A stretch of 37,397 nt of DNA, taken from the NCBI GenBank assembly GCA_021772095.1, contig JADYXR010000097.1:1-37397 (forward strand), read 5' to 3'. The DNA comes from Candidatus Obscuribacter sp. GTDB taxonomy: Bacteria > Cyanobacteriota > Vampirovibrionia > Obscuribacterales > Obscuribacteraceae. The notes below the pieces were generated by a model. It made no database searches. It was not told the origin of the DNA and worked only from the letters and a program-made list of their open reading frames with translations. Position 1 is the first letter of the stretch. Each line of letters opens with the position of its first letter. The position numbers and the translations under genes were made by a program. This document shows positions 23,545 to 31,898 of the stretch, piece after piece.

Positions 23545-25566
23545 TTAGAGCGTTACGATTTCTAGTCCGCGACCAGCGACGAGTGCGATTTTACTTTGCA
23601 CTGCCACTGCAGAAGCCGACTCGAGTACGCTGAACGACGCTTTTACTGTCGGTCTGGCGGAGGTTGTGATATCGATAATCGTGACCAGATCTTTGCCTGT
23701 CGCATCGCGTCCGACCGCGACCGCTCGAGTAGCGGTCGCTGAAAGCGCGGTGCCATTATGCGGAAGTTCAATTCGTCCTTCGATATTTAGTTCCTTGTCG
23801 ACTTTCGAAAGAACGATGAGAAAACCTTTCGAGTTTTGATCCACCGCGGTGCAAAGCAAGTTGTGATCGGTTATGCAAATGTCTCTGATAGCAAGGTTTT
23901 CAAATTTTCGTCTGCCTACTTCTTTGACCTGCGAATCGATGGTGAATAGGGCGACTTCATGAATGTCGGCCGCCATAAAGGCACCGTTAACCGCTTCGAT
24001 GTTGGTGAAATTTCCCTGAAGGTCGAAACTCTTTTGCGCTTCCAAATTGTCGGAAAAAACCTTTACCGGATAAATCCGCGTCAGTTTGCCCATCGCGTCG
24101 CCCGCATACGCGCGATGTTGCGACTTGTCGAAAGTGAGGGTGCGACACTTGTCCGGCACTTTGACGCTGGCTAAAGTGCGGCTTAGTTCTGCCATCTTTC
24201 GTAGTGTCACTGACTCTTTCTCGAGGCAAAGAATGAAACTGCCTGCACCAACCATGGTGCGAACCGACGAAGTTAACGGCGCGCTCGAAACCAATTGCGG
24301 ATGCTCCGGGTCGGCGATGTTATACAACATCAATTCCGCCCCGCAAAGGACTGCCTGCGTTCCCCATGTGGCTATGCCGGCGGCCGCCAGGCGTGGAATT
24401 TTGTAGTTGTATGCGACCGACCACTGACCGGTCGTGTTGTTTAAAACTTGAACGCCGGACCAACCCGACGCGATGTACATTTCTTTGCCGTTGACGATCA
24501 AGGTCGCCGTTTCTACCGACGAAGCTTTGGCAATTGGCACATCAATCGTTTGGCTCTTCGACAGGTTATTGAGTTTGTCGATGTTCAAAGAATTGAGAAT
24601 CAATTTGCCGTTTGAACTTTTCGCCAGCGCTAAATATTGTCCTTTCTGTGCCGTCACAGAAAGAATTTTTTCGGTATTGTCGAGCGGTACGGTTGATACC
24701 GCATGCGGTGCGGGCTTCAGGGCGATCGTGGTGGCCTGCATCTGCCGGTTGGATTGATCGCTGGCGCCAGCAAGTATAAGTGTGTCTCCAACGCGACTGA
24801 GTCTGTCGTAGCAGCCCTTCACTTCAAGCGAGTTTGTCTGCTGCGGCGAACTGATCTGCGCCATGTTGTAGCAATCTAATTGAGTGGTCAAACCTTTGTC
24901 TTGCAGAACAATCAATTCACGCTTCGTGTAATCCAATCCAAGGATAGGCAACTTTGTCGAAATTGACGTTAGAAGAGTGGCTTCGGTGGAGCCTCTTTTA
25001 CCCGGCGCCGCGTAGGCTGCGATCAAGTGTTCGCCTGCGCGAGTTTTTCCGGATACGAAAAGAACGTCTTTGTCGGCGAAGAGCAGATCCGCGTCTTCGA
25101 TTTGGGTCAGTTCTGTTCGTGATATCACAGATGGTGCCTCTGGCTTGACCAGATCGATTGCAATCAAATAGTATTTCGCGTCCGGTCCTTCGGCAGGCTC
25201 CTTGGCGAGCGCGTATGCGTAAGACTGTTTTGCTACCTTGAGCGCCAGAACGCGCTTGCAGGGCAGTGTTAGTTCAGCAATTACCTTAGGCGGGAATTTG
25301 GCGCTGCCTGCTTTTCTGAGATCGACAATCGAAAAGCGACCGAAGTGGTCGCTGAAACAGAGATATCCTTTTTTGTCGATATCGACATGGTCAGGAACGA
25401 TTGCCGGAGGCCACGCCTGTTTGGACAAGCTATGCGGGCCGGTGATGACAACTTGTTTTGCCTTCTTCTTGATGAGTTTTACGGCTCTTGCAGGAGCGCA
25501 TTCATTCAACTCAAATAAGACCAGGCTTCCAAAAACACAGGAAAGGAAACTTCTTCTAGAAAGCAT
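23545..25566 (-). CDS. Tat-exported beta-propeller (LVIVD-like) protein
   Basis: A 673-residue protein with a twin-arginine signal: MLSRRSFLSCVFGSLVLFEL matches the S-R-R-x-F-L motif, so it is probably exported folded. The body consists of repeated four-strand units of the propeller type, for example LMLYNIADPEHPQLVSSAPL and LVTIIDITTSARPTVKASFSVL, which resemble LVIVD repeats. No catalytic motif is visible. It is likely a structural or ligand-binding protein of the periplasm. The start ATG at 25566 lies only 32 bases after the YggT gene, so the two probably share a transcript; the Shine-Dalgarno site in front is weak. Confidence 0.75.
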   Translation of the reverse strand: MLSRRSFLSCVFGSLVLFELNECAPARAVKLIKKKAKQVVITGPHSLSKQAWPPAIVPDHVDIDKKGYLCFSDHFGRFSIVDLRKAGSAKFPPKVIAELTLPCKRVLALKVAKQSYAYALAKEPAEGPDAKYYLIAIDLVKPEAPSVISRTELTQIEDADLLFADKDVLFVSGKTRAGEHLIAAYAAPGKRGSTEATLLTSISTKLPILGLDYTKRELIVLQDKGLTTQLDCYNMAQISSPQQTNSLEVKGCYDRLSRVGDTLILAGASDQSNRQMQATTIALKPAPHAVSTVPLDNTEKILSVTAQKGQYLALAKSSNGKLILNSLNIDKLNNLSKSQTIDVPIAKASSVETATLIVNGKEMYIASGWSGVQVLNNTTGQWSVAYNYKIPRLAAAGIATWGTQAVLCGAELMLYNIADPEHPQLVSSAPLTSSVRTMVGAGSFILCLEKESVTLRKMAELSRTLASVKVPDKCRTLTFDKSQHRAYAGDAMGKLTRIYPVKVFSDNLEAQKSFDLQGNFTNIEAVNGAFMAADIHEVALFTIDSQVKEVGRRKFENLAIRDICITDHNLLCTAVDQNSKGFLIVLSKVDKELNIEGRIELPHNGTALSATATRAVAVGRDATGKDLVTIIDITTSARPTVKASFSVLESASAVAVQSKIALVAGRGLEIVTL

Positions 25567-25597
25567 ATGCGGTTTTGATGTTCGCGTAAGGAAGTGC

Positions 25598-25855
25598 TTA
25601 CGGTACCATAGTGATGATTAGCTTGGACAGTCCTTGCAAGCACAATAAAGCCACGATCGGCGAGATATCGATGTTGCCGATTGGCGGAATAATCTTGCGA
25701 AAAGGTGCAATCACCGGTCTGACGATTTTATCCAGGGTCTTGAAGGGTTGGTCGTACCAGTTGATGTTTGGAAACCAACTCAAAAGGCACCAGATGATCA
25801 TTAAAAAGTTGAAGAGGTTTAGAACGCTCACGACTATCTGTGCAATAGGACTCAT
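25598..25855 (-). CDS. YggT family membrane protein
   Basis: The 85-residue product matches the YggT family in length and layout. A first membrane helix (IVVSVLNLFNFLMIIWCLLSWFP) is followed by the family hallmark DKIVRPVIAPFRKIIPPIGNIDISPIVALL and a second helix ending LSKLIITMVP. YggT proteins are inner-membrane proteins of uncertain function, linked in some bacteria to osmotic resistance and in cyanobacteria and plastids to nucleoid or division-site organisation. It leads a probable two-gene transcript with the beta-propeller protein. The ATG at 25855 begins with the family-typical short N-terminus. Confidence 0.92.
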   Translation of the reverse strand: MSPIAQIVVSVLNLFNFLMIIWCLLSWFPNINWYDQPFKTLDKIVRPVIAPFRKIIPPIGNIDISPIVALLCLQGLSKLIITMVP

Positions 25856-25948
25856 TTTATATCCTTCTTCTTACATATAGAGACAACCCTATGGGCTTGA
25901 TTGTAGCATTTTATCTGTTTGCAACCACAAGAAAAAACCGGAAAAACC

Positions 25949-26968
25949 ATGAAGATTTCTTCGAGCTCAGAAACCCCAGAACATCAGCTTGTGCAGCGGA
26001 TTAAGTCGTGGACCGGCAGCCGGTACATTGGCGACGATTGCGCGGTTCTGCCGTCGGGTTTGCTGGTCAGCACGGACACTCTGGTCGAAGGAACGCATTT
26101 CAGGTTGGCAACGACAAGTCTGGCCGACCTGGGCTGGAAGGCGATTGCGGTCAACCTCAGTGATATCGCGGCGATGGGCGGCAGACCCCGTCATTTGCTT
26201 GTCAGTGTCGGCTTCCCGGCGACTATGAGCGAGCGCGAGATGGAGTCGTTGTATGGCGGTTTTGTCGACTGTGCCAATCGCTATCGCACAAGAATCGTGG
26301 GCGGAGACCTGGTCAAGGCGCGGGATCTGACCATCAGCGTAACAGTCATGGGCGAAACGCATGAGCACGGTGTGTTTACGCGCAGTGGCGCTGAAGTCGG
26401 CGACGTGGTGATCGTGACAGGCGACTTCGGCGCCAGTGCTGCTGGTTTCTATCTTTTGGAGCATGGCGAAACGGAAACATTGTCCGCGGCCGAACAAGCG
26501 GGCGTCTGGCGCGCCAACCGTTCCGGCGGTACGTGCGTCACTCGGCACCGACGCCCACTGCCGCGATTGTGTGAATCATGGGCTTTGAATCGCGCCGCAC
26601 TCGGAGCCGGAGCCTTGATGGACGCATCCGACGGACTGGCAGATGCTCTGGTCCAAATTGCCAGATCGTCAAACGTGGCGTTGCGCGTCGACTTAAAAAA
26701 CGTTCCAGTTCATGACGAAACTTTGGAGACGGCTCAAAAAGCCGGGCGCGATCCATTAGACTGGGTGCTCTATGGTGGAGAGGACTACGAGCTTGTGGCG
26801 TGCATCTCCGAACAGTCGTGGCAGCGATTGCAGGGATTCGAGCACAACCCGTTCAAAGCTATAGGAATCGTCGAAGACGGCGATGGTGTCTCGCTCACCC
26901 TGGGTGGCAAGTGCGGACCAGATCTCGATCTAGAAAAATGTTTTCAACATACGAGCGCCCCGAATTAA
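25949..26968 (+). CDS. thiL: Thiamine-monophosphate kinase (ThiL)
   Basis: ThiL phosphorylates thiamine monophosphate with ATP to give thiamine diphosphate, the last step of the pathway. The 339-residue protein is of the usual size for the PurM-like ATPase family. Family motifs are all present: GDDCAVLP (about 28-35), STDTLVEGTHF, GWKAIAVNLSDIAAMGGRP, the GGDL block, DASDGLADALVQI and VLYGGEDYELV. The start is the ATG at 25949; a TTG thirty bases earlier adds residues without family support. It sits 13 bases before folD, so the two genes are almost certainly cotranscribed. YggT is divergent just upstream. Confidence 0.95.
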   Translation: MKISSSSETPEHQLVQRIKSWTGSRYIGDDCAVLPSGLLVSTDTLVEGTHFRLATTSLADLGWKAIAVNLSDIAAMGGRPRHLLVSVGFPATMSEREMESLYGGFVDCANRYRTRIVGGDLVKARDLTISVTVMGETHEHGVFTRSGAEVGDVVIVTGDFGASAAGFYLLEHGETETLSAAEQAGVWRANRSGGTCVTRHRRPLPRLCESWALNRAALGAGALMDASDGLADALVQIARSSNVALRVDLKNVPVHDETLETAQKAGRDPLDWVLYGGEDYELVACISEQSWQRLQGFEHNPFKAIGIVEDGDGVSLTLGGKCGPDLDLEKCFQHTSAPN

Positions 26969-26981
26969 AAAGGAAACTACC

Positions 26982-27866
26982 GTGCCAGAAACTAAGACAG
27001 CTGAAATTCTCGACGGAAAAGCTTGCGCAGCAGAAACACGAGGCGGACTGAAGGAGCGCGTTTCGGCGCACACCGAAAAGGGAAATCGCGCACCGGGATT
27101 AGCGGTCGTTCTGGTCGGCGATGATTCGGCCAGCGAACTCTATGTGAAAAACAAAATCACCGCTTGCAAAAACGTAGGCATCGAGAGCTTCTTGCATAAG
27201 TATCCAGCGGATGCCACGCAAGAAGAAGTGATGAAGTGCATCAAAATATTGAATGACTCTGATACCGTGGATGGTATCTTGGTTCAACTGCCTTTACCGA
27301 AACATCTTTCTGAATCAGAAATTTTGGAAGCGATGCGACCCGACAAAGACGCTGATGGTCTGCACCCTTACAATCTTGGTTTATTGCTGACAGGCAAACC
27401 TGGATTGCGTCCGTGCACTCCTGCTGGTGTCATGACTTTGCTCGACAAATATGGTGTCAAACTTGAAGGCGCCAATGCCGTTGTGATCGGCAGATCGAAT
27501 CTGGTAGGTAAGCCGGTCGCTTTGATGCTGATGCAAAAGAACGCCACTGTCACCATTTGCCACAGCAGGACTAAAGATCTCAAAGAGGTCGTAAGAAATG
27601 CTGACGTTCTTGTCGTCGCCATCGGTAAATCGAAATTCGTACAAGGCGATTGGATCAAGCCAGGCGCCGTCGTCATCGACGTAGGCATTCACTACACCAA
27701 AGGCGACAACGAAAAATCAGTGATCACAGGCGACGTCGACTACGCCGCTGCCAGTTCGGTTGCGCGGATGATTACACCTGTTCCAGGCGGCGTCGGACCA
27801 ATGACGGTTGCACAGTTGCTAGCCAACACGGTTTGTTCGTACGAGAAGCGTTTGGGTTTAAACTAA
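26982..27866 (+). CDS. folD: Bifunctional methylenetetrahydrofolate dehydrogenase/cyclohydrolase (FolD)
   Basis: FolD interconverts 5,10-methylene-, 5,10-methenyl- and 10-formyl-tetrahydrofolate, feeding purine synthesis and initiator-tRNA formylation. The 294-residue protein has the full family set: VLVGDDSASELYVKNK with catalytic Lys K58, DGILVQLPLPKHL, PDKDADGLHPYNLG, RPCTPAGV, the NADP-binding VIGRSNLVGKPVALML, and TPVPGGVGPMTVAQL near the C-terminus. The start is GTG at 26982, 13 bases after thiL, with AAAGGAAA upstream. No terminator is obvious, but a short GGTTT/AAACC dyad lies just after the stop. Confidence 0.97.
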   Translation: MPETKTAEILDGKACAAETRGGLKERVSAHTEKGNRAPGLAVVLVGDDSASELYVKNKITACKNVGIESFLHKYPADATQEEVMKCIKILNDSDTVDGILVQLPLPKHLSESEILEAMRPDKDADGLHPYNLGLLLTGKPGLRPCTPAGVMTLLDKYGVKLEGANAVVIGRSNLVGKPVALMLMQKNATVTICHSRTKDLKEVVRNADVLVVAIGKSKFVQGDWIKPGAVVIDVGIHYTKGDNEKSVITGDVDYAAASSVARMITPVPGGVGPMTVAQLLANTVCSYEKRLGLN

Positions 27867-28039
27867 TAACACTGGTTTAAAACCACAATCAAAACATCGC
27901 AAGCAATCAGTTTCGCTACAGCGGTTCAATGGGTTCAGTTCAGGGCGAGCGATCCAGGTTTTAGTCCAGACCGAGTCCAAGGTTCGTTCTTGGCAGAGCA
28001 GTCCAGGGTTTGAATACAACTGTCATAACGGCGGAAGGC

Positions 28040-28699
28040 ATGACCAGCACGCTTGCAAAACCAAAACCGTTGCCGATCTGGTCTAAAGCTTTAATAGCTT
28101 TCGTCGCGCTCGGAATGGTGGCGTCTCTAGCTACTGTGATTTTAGGCACCGCGCTGTTCAAGCAGCAATTCGACATCTCCAGCGATCCAAAATCGACGGC
28201 AAAACTGGCGCGAACCATGATTTTGCTGCCGGAGCCGTTGCCGGAGGACTGGCGCTACGTGCTCGGCATCGACTTGTGGCTGTTTCAGGTCGTGGCGGTC
28301 GATTATGACGGCGGAGCGCAACGATACGCTTTCTTCTCGTGCCCGACTCGCGAAAAAATGGACGCTAACCAGATGCTGACTCAAACTTTCGAGCAAGGTC
28401 TGATAATCAGCGGCAGTTCGGAGTCGAGATTCGTTGGAGTTCAGTCAGAAGGCACGTGGGTGTTCCGAGAAGATACCCAGATTCCTTACCGAATCGGGCG
28501 GCTTGCCGGCGAGGAAGGCGGGACCGGATTGGTAGCCTGCGTCGTGGACGAGCCCCGAAAACGGGCGCTAATCATCTACGGCATGCAGCAAAAGGGCGAG
28601 AAGTTCGATACTAAACCGATAACTACCCTTCTCCAGAGTGTCGATGCCCAGCCTTCACCTGAAGAAATTCCTGCGCCGGTTTCAGCGCCGGTCAATTAG
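28040..28699 (+). CDS. Membrane-anchored protein of unknown function
   Basis: A ~219-residue protein with one N-terminal membrane helix (LPIWSKALIAFVALGMVASLATVILGTALF) followed by a periplasmic domain of about 150 residues. The domain includes MILLPEPLPEDWRYVLGIDLWLFQVVAVDY and ends in a proline-rich tail (PSPEEIPAPVSAPVN). I do not recognise the domain. The start is placed at the ATG at 28040; the GGAAGG in front is closer than usual, and a TTG at 28010 is an alternative. It follows folD by about 170 bases and is probably a separate unit. Confidence 0.65.
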   Translation: MTSTLAKPKPLPIWSKALIAFVALGMVASLATVILGTALFKQQFDISSDPKSTAKLARTMILLPEPLPEDWRYVLGIDLWLFQVVAVDYDGGAQRYAFFSCPTREKMDANQMLTQTFEQGLIISGSSESRFVGVQSEGTWVFREDTQIPYRIGRLAGEEGGTGLVACVVDEPRKRALIIYGMQQKGEKFDTKPITTLLQSVDAQPSPEEIPAPVSAPVN

Positions 28700-28784
28700 G
28701 CTGGAACGGGTGATGCCGGAACTGCTTACAGGGACAGTACTTGCCCGTCGTGTCGGGAATTTGTAATTCCCCTTAATCAGAGCC

Positions 28785-28812
28785 TGTTTAGGAACGAATT
28801 AAGCCCTATACT
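28785..28812 (+). promoter_or_regulatory. Candidate promoter of the 53-residue membrane peptide gene
   Basis: A TATACT hexamer at 28807-28812 is a good -10 match. Sixteen bases upstream stands TGTTTA (28785-28790), a poor -35. It lies about 62 bases before the start of the small gene. Confidence 0.4.
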
Positions 28813-28874
28813 TAGGGTGTTGTTTACAGAGCCAGTCAAGGGGCTCGGGCTTTGAATAGCAGGAGAGAGTTGAG

Positions 28875-29036
28875 ATGAGCGGCGCACACAGCAACACGAG
28901 TCAGCAGTGGCTAATCTTCTTTTTCGTATGCTTCGGAATGTCGGTCTTCGCGATCGGTGTCTGGGCCTGTTTCAACTACGACGTCCACACCGCAACGTTG
29001 CCACCAGGCGCTGCCAGCGGCGGCGGCGGTCACTAA
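28875..29036 (+). CDS. Small single-helix membrane protein, 53 residues
   Basis: This frame is too short for ordinary gene callers, but it has a near-ideal start: AGGAGAG at 28861-28867 ahead of ATG 28875. The product has a polar N-terminus (MSGAHSNTSQQ), one membrane helix (WLIFFFVCFGMSVFAIGVWACF), and a short C-terminal tail NYDVHTATLPPG that ends in GGGGH. The sequence around it has no other coding pattern. It could be a small subunit or regulator of a membrane complex; the terminal His after a Gly run could bind a metal. A -10-like TATACT is found upstream. No family is recognised. Confidence 0.65.
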   Translation: MSGAHSNTSQQWLIFFFVCFGMSVFAIGVWACFNYDVHTATLPPGAASGGGGH

Positions 29037-29138
29037 GTCTCATTGTTTCCATGTTCCTCCAGTGGTGCTGACGACGCGTGTCGAGAGCGCCATTATTTGG
29101 CATGACGCGAATTTGATCCTGAACGCATGTATAACAAA

Positions 29139-29163
29139 GAAGACCCGGTAAAACCAGGTCTTC
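29139..29163 (-). terminator. Hairpin terminator candidate for the GT20 gene
   Basis: GAAGACC (29139-29145) pairs with GGTCTTC (29157-29163), with a GG/CC inner pair. On the minus strand the stem is followed by TTTGTTAT, about 105 bases after the stop of the GT20 glycosyltransferase gene. On the plus strand there is no T run, so only the minus orientation is supported. Confidence 0.5.
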
Positions 29164-29200
29164 AAATGATTGTGCAAAGAACGTATCACTAAGTTCGGCG

Positions 29201-29274
29201 CAGTGTAGTCGGCGGTTTAGTTCGCAGTTCAGTCCGCAGTTCAATCCGCGCGTTTAGTCCGCAAGTATTAGCCG
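29201..29274. repeat. Degenerate tandem repeat of about 12 bases
   Basis: Successive units such as CGGTTTAGTTCG, CAGTTCAGTCCG, CAGTTCAATCCG and CGCGTTTAGTCCG fill the spacer downstream of the GT20 gene and run into its last codons. Each unit is centred on GTT(T/C)A(G/A)T(C/T)CG. Confidence 0.7.
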
Positions 29275-30707
29275 CTCGCTTCTGCAGCAGTCTTCACGTC
29301 GCCGGTCTGTGGTTCAAGCAAGAATTTGAATTGATCGCACCAGCTTGAGATTGTGTTCGCTTTCAGAACATCGGTCATGTTTTTCATCCGCGATCTCTTT
29401 TCAGAATTCGACAAATGCAGTGCGTCAAAAACCGCCTGACCCATGCCTCTCGTATTATATGGATCGGCTGTCGTCGTCCATTGTCCGAGTTCCTCGTAAG
29501 CGCCTGCATGAGGCGAAAGCACAAGCGCGCCCGGATTTCCCGACTGGCATGCGACGTATTCCTTGGCGGTCAAATTAAGCCCATCACGTAATGGATTAAC
29601 GAGCATGACCGAAGCTTGATTGTAGAGCACCGAAAGATCTTGACCGTTTAGTGGTCCCTTCAAATTCAAGATTGGTTGCCAATCTGCGCTCTTATATTTA
29701 TTGTTGATTTCTCTAGCCATGCGTTGAATGTCGTTCCAATAATTATCGAACGCTTCGAGCCCTGGTCGCGTTTGCGTGCACAGTTGAGCAAAAGTGATTT
29801 TGCCGATCATCTCGGGATGATCGTTGAAGAAGTGATGGATAGACTCCATCCGCGGGATCACACCTTTTGTGTAGTCCGCACGATCGACGGACAAAACGAA
29901 ATCTGTGTTGATCAACGCAGGGTGCAGCACCGTCTTAGATTGAGTTTTAGCCAATGATCGCCAGTGATCGACGTCAAGGCCAAGTGGTGCGGAAATCACC
30001 CGCGTGGTCAAATCATCAACCGATGTGCGTTCTGCATTGGGTAATGAAAATAGCGAGTGCTGTGGATTAACCGCATGCGATTTCGGTTCACGAATTACGA
30101 CGCGATCGCGAATCGAAACACTCACACCATTGATGTGTTTCGAAACAAAACGGAAGAAATTGGCGCAGTATTCCTGAGTATGAAAGCCGATAAACTCGGC
30201 AGAAAGAATTGATTTTGCTATATCGATTAACGGTGGCAAGAATTCTTGAGGCACCGCTTTCGGCCAGGGAATATGCCAGAACACGCCGCAGCGCGGTCCG
30301 TCGAGACGCTGCAATTCCTTTGGAAGCAGCGCTAATTGATAATCTTGCACGAACATTTTACCGGGCGCCTGACCACGCGTTGCTGGACGATTCGACGCAA
30401 TGTCTCTTGCCATGATTCTATTGAATCGTTCGTAAAGTGCTCGGTCTTCGGATCTATAGGTGGCGTACTGATGCAGGTCGTGCATGATCGGCCAGATGAA
30501 TTCATTGCAGTAGCGATAATGCCCTTCGATAACTGCTTTAGGAATCGGTTGTTTTGTAACCACTTGACCGGCGGCATTGGAATACTTAATAGTGTCCGAT
30601 TCGATGTGCCACCATGTGTGGTGTGCGCTGTCGTCTGCCACTAACCGTGTTAAGGCTGGCGATACTCCGCCTGCCATCCCAGGTCCGCGATAAGAAACGA
30701 TTTGCAT
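29268..30707 (-). CDS. GT20 family glycosyltransferase (trehalose-6-phosphate synthase-like)
   Basis: A 479-residue member of glycosyltransferase family 20, which transfers glucose from UDP- or ADP-glucose to a sugar phosphate or to glycerol 3-phosphate. Landmarks are the loop YRGPGMAGGVSPAL, NEFIWPIMHDL (near residue 68), VFWHIPWP (142-149), IGFHTQEYCANF, the donor-phosphate motif SVDRADYTKG with R276 and K281, and NPLRDGLNLTAKEYVACQ. The acceptor-side motif normally VHDYHLM reads VQDYQLA (120-126), with both His replaced by Gln, so the acceptor may not be glucose 6-phosphate; glucosylglycerol-phosphate synthase is an alternative. No trehalose-phosphatase partner is adjacent. The product should be a cytoplasmic osmolyte enzyme. 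Confidence 0.88.
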   Translation of the reverse strand: MQIVSYRGPGMAGGVSPALTRLVADDSAHHTWWHIESDTIKYSNAAGQVVTKQPIPKAVIEGHYRYCNEFIWPIMHDLHQYATYRSEDRALYERFNRIMARDIASNRPATRGQAPGKMFVQDYQLALLPKELQRLDGPRCGVFWHIPWPKAVPQEFLPPLIDIAKSILSAEFIGFHTQEYCANFFRFVSKHINGVSVSIRDRVVIREPKSHAVNPQHSLFSLPNAERTSVDDLTTRVISAPLGLDVDHWRSLAKTQSKTVLHPALINTDFVLSVDRADYTKGVIPRMESIHHFFNDHPEMIGKITFAQLCTQTRPGLEAFDNYWNDIQRMAREINNKYKSADWQPILNLKGPLNGQDLSVLYNQASVMLVNPLRDGLNLTAKEYVACQSGNPGALVLSPHAGAYEELGQWTTTADPYNTRGMGQAVFDALHLSNSEKRSRMKNMTDVLKANTISSWCDQFKFLLEPQTGDVKTAAEASG

Positions 30708-31184
30708 AATTCCTCACTCAATATCTAATGAACTTCGTTGCCCAGACCAAATTCATCCTGCCACTAACAGTGGCAAGTTTGAAGCAATGATTTGCGTAAG
30801 AAGCTGGTTGGCGTAAATAAGTGCGCTTCTCAGGTCGTGATAGCACGGTAAATGATCAACCATGTCAAAATCCTTTCAGCGCGCGGATCTTGCATCACGC
30901 TTGCTGCGGAAATCTCTGTGAAACTTTCATTGATGTTTTACATTGAAAACGGCATCGGATCTGGGTTTTCGCGCTATAACGCAAAAACTGCGATTCGTAG
31001 GCTGTAAAGATATGCGTTCGTAGCACTTCAGGAAACCCGGACTTAGAGCCAATTGCCGTTCGATCGCTTCAAAAATTAAATGATGGAACAAAATGTCAAG
31101 CTGCTGAGTCGGGGTTTGATATACAACCAAGATAAAGGTTCAGAGCCAACCTTTAGTCGTCAAACTAGAACTGAGGAACCCCTG
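30708..31184. other. Divergent promoter region with two inverted repeats
   Basis: No gene is convincing in this 477-base stretch between two divergent genes. TGCCAC/GTGGCA (30759-30764 and 30770-30775, loop TAACA) lies about 50 bases ahead of the GT20 start and could be an operator. A second dyad, GTTTTCGCG/CGCAAAAAC with one mismatch (30965-30973 and 30980-30988), lies near the middle. Open frames that run into 31080 are the N-terminal extension of the LRV gene. Confidence 0.45.
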
Positions 31185-31688
31185 ATGCAAAAGAGAGACG
31201 AACTACTGGAAGTATTTCTAATGACATTCGGAGTCAATTACTCGATGTCGACCAAGTGTCTGCCGCTTGCTTTCTGTATAGCAAGTGATCCGAATACCCC
31301 TGCCGAAATACTCGAGCACCTCGCTCGTACAGACAACACGCGATTGCTGGAAAAAATTGCTGAACATCCAAATGTGAAGCCATTCCTTCTAGAAATTCTC
31401 GCGTCTCACACATCTCCTGACGTGCGTGCAGCCGTCTCGGAGAATCCGAACGTGACAGAGGACATAGTGGCCACTCTTTGTCAGGACGACCATCCTGATG
31501 TTCGTTTTCGGCTTGCCGAAAATCCCAACCTGAGCCTTGATGCACTCAACGAACTTGCAGAAGATTCCAATCCATACGTCGCTCATCGCGCGCGGCTTAC
31601 TCTTATGAAGATGGAACGACCTGAAAGTTTGTTAAAAAACATCATGCATTTAGTGAGTGCGAGATTCGCTGCCTACAAGGCGGTGTAG
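31185..31688 (+). CDS. Leucine-rich-variant (LRV) repeat protein
   Basis: A 167-residue cytoplasmic protein. From about residue 55 to 145 it has three to four repeats of the LRV type, in which the pattern (V/F)R-x-x-(V/L)-(A/S)-ENPN-(V/L)-(T/S)-x-x-x-(L/I)-x-x-L-x-x-D recurs: VRAAVSENPNVTEDIVATL, VRFRLAENPNLSLDALNEL and the preceding IASDPNTPAEILEHLAR. LRV arrays form a binding superhelix. The frame could be extended to 31080, but the ATG at 31185 has GAGGA seven bases ahead and the extra residues show no repeat. A perfect hairpin terminator follows. Partner unknown. Confidence 0.82.
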   Translation: MQKRDELLEVFLMTFGVNYSMSTKCLPLAFCIASDPNTPAEILEHLARTDNTRLLEKIAEHPNVKPFLLEILASHTSPDVRAAVSENPNVTEDIVATLCQDDHPDVRFRLAENPNLSLDALNELAEDSNPYVAHRARLTLMKMERPESLLKNIMHLVSARFAAYKAV

Positions 31689-31716
31689 GAAACAATTTTT
31701 GTTGAATGGGAAAGTG

Positions 31717-31749
31717 AGAATTCAGGGCTGCGGTCCTGAATTCTTTTTT
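31717..31749 (+). terminator. Strong intrinsic terminator after the LRV gene
   Basis: AGAATTCAGG (31717-31726) and CCTGAATTCT (31735-31744) form a perfect ten-base stem with loop GCTGCGGT, followed by five T residues. It lies about 29 bases after the LRV stop codon. Confidence 0.93.
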
Positions 31750-31898
31750 GTTGTGAAATAAACGAGATCTTTTCGACTGCAATGGTTCTGAAAATGGCGA
31801 GTTCGCTGCGATGGCAGTTTGTGAACTTCGTCCTGACATTTCCCCACAATTAGTGTGCAAAATGGTTAAATGACAATGTCTTGCAGGATAATGAAACT

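Noticed and set aside
29139..29163. Hairpin as a plus-strand terminator for the small membrane peptide gene
   Set aside because: There is no T run on the plus strand; only the minus orientation has one.
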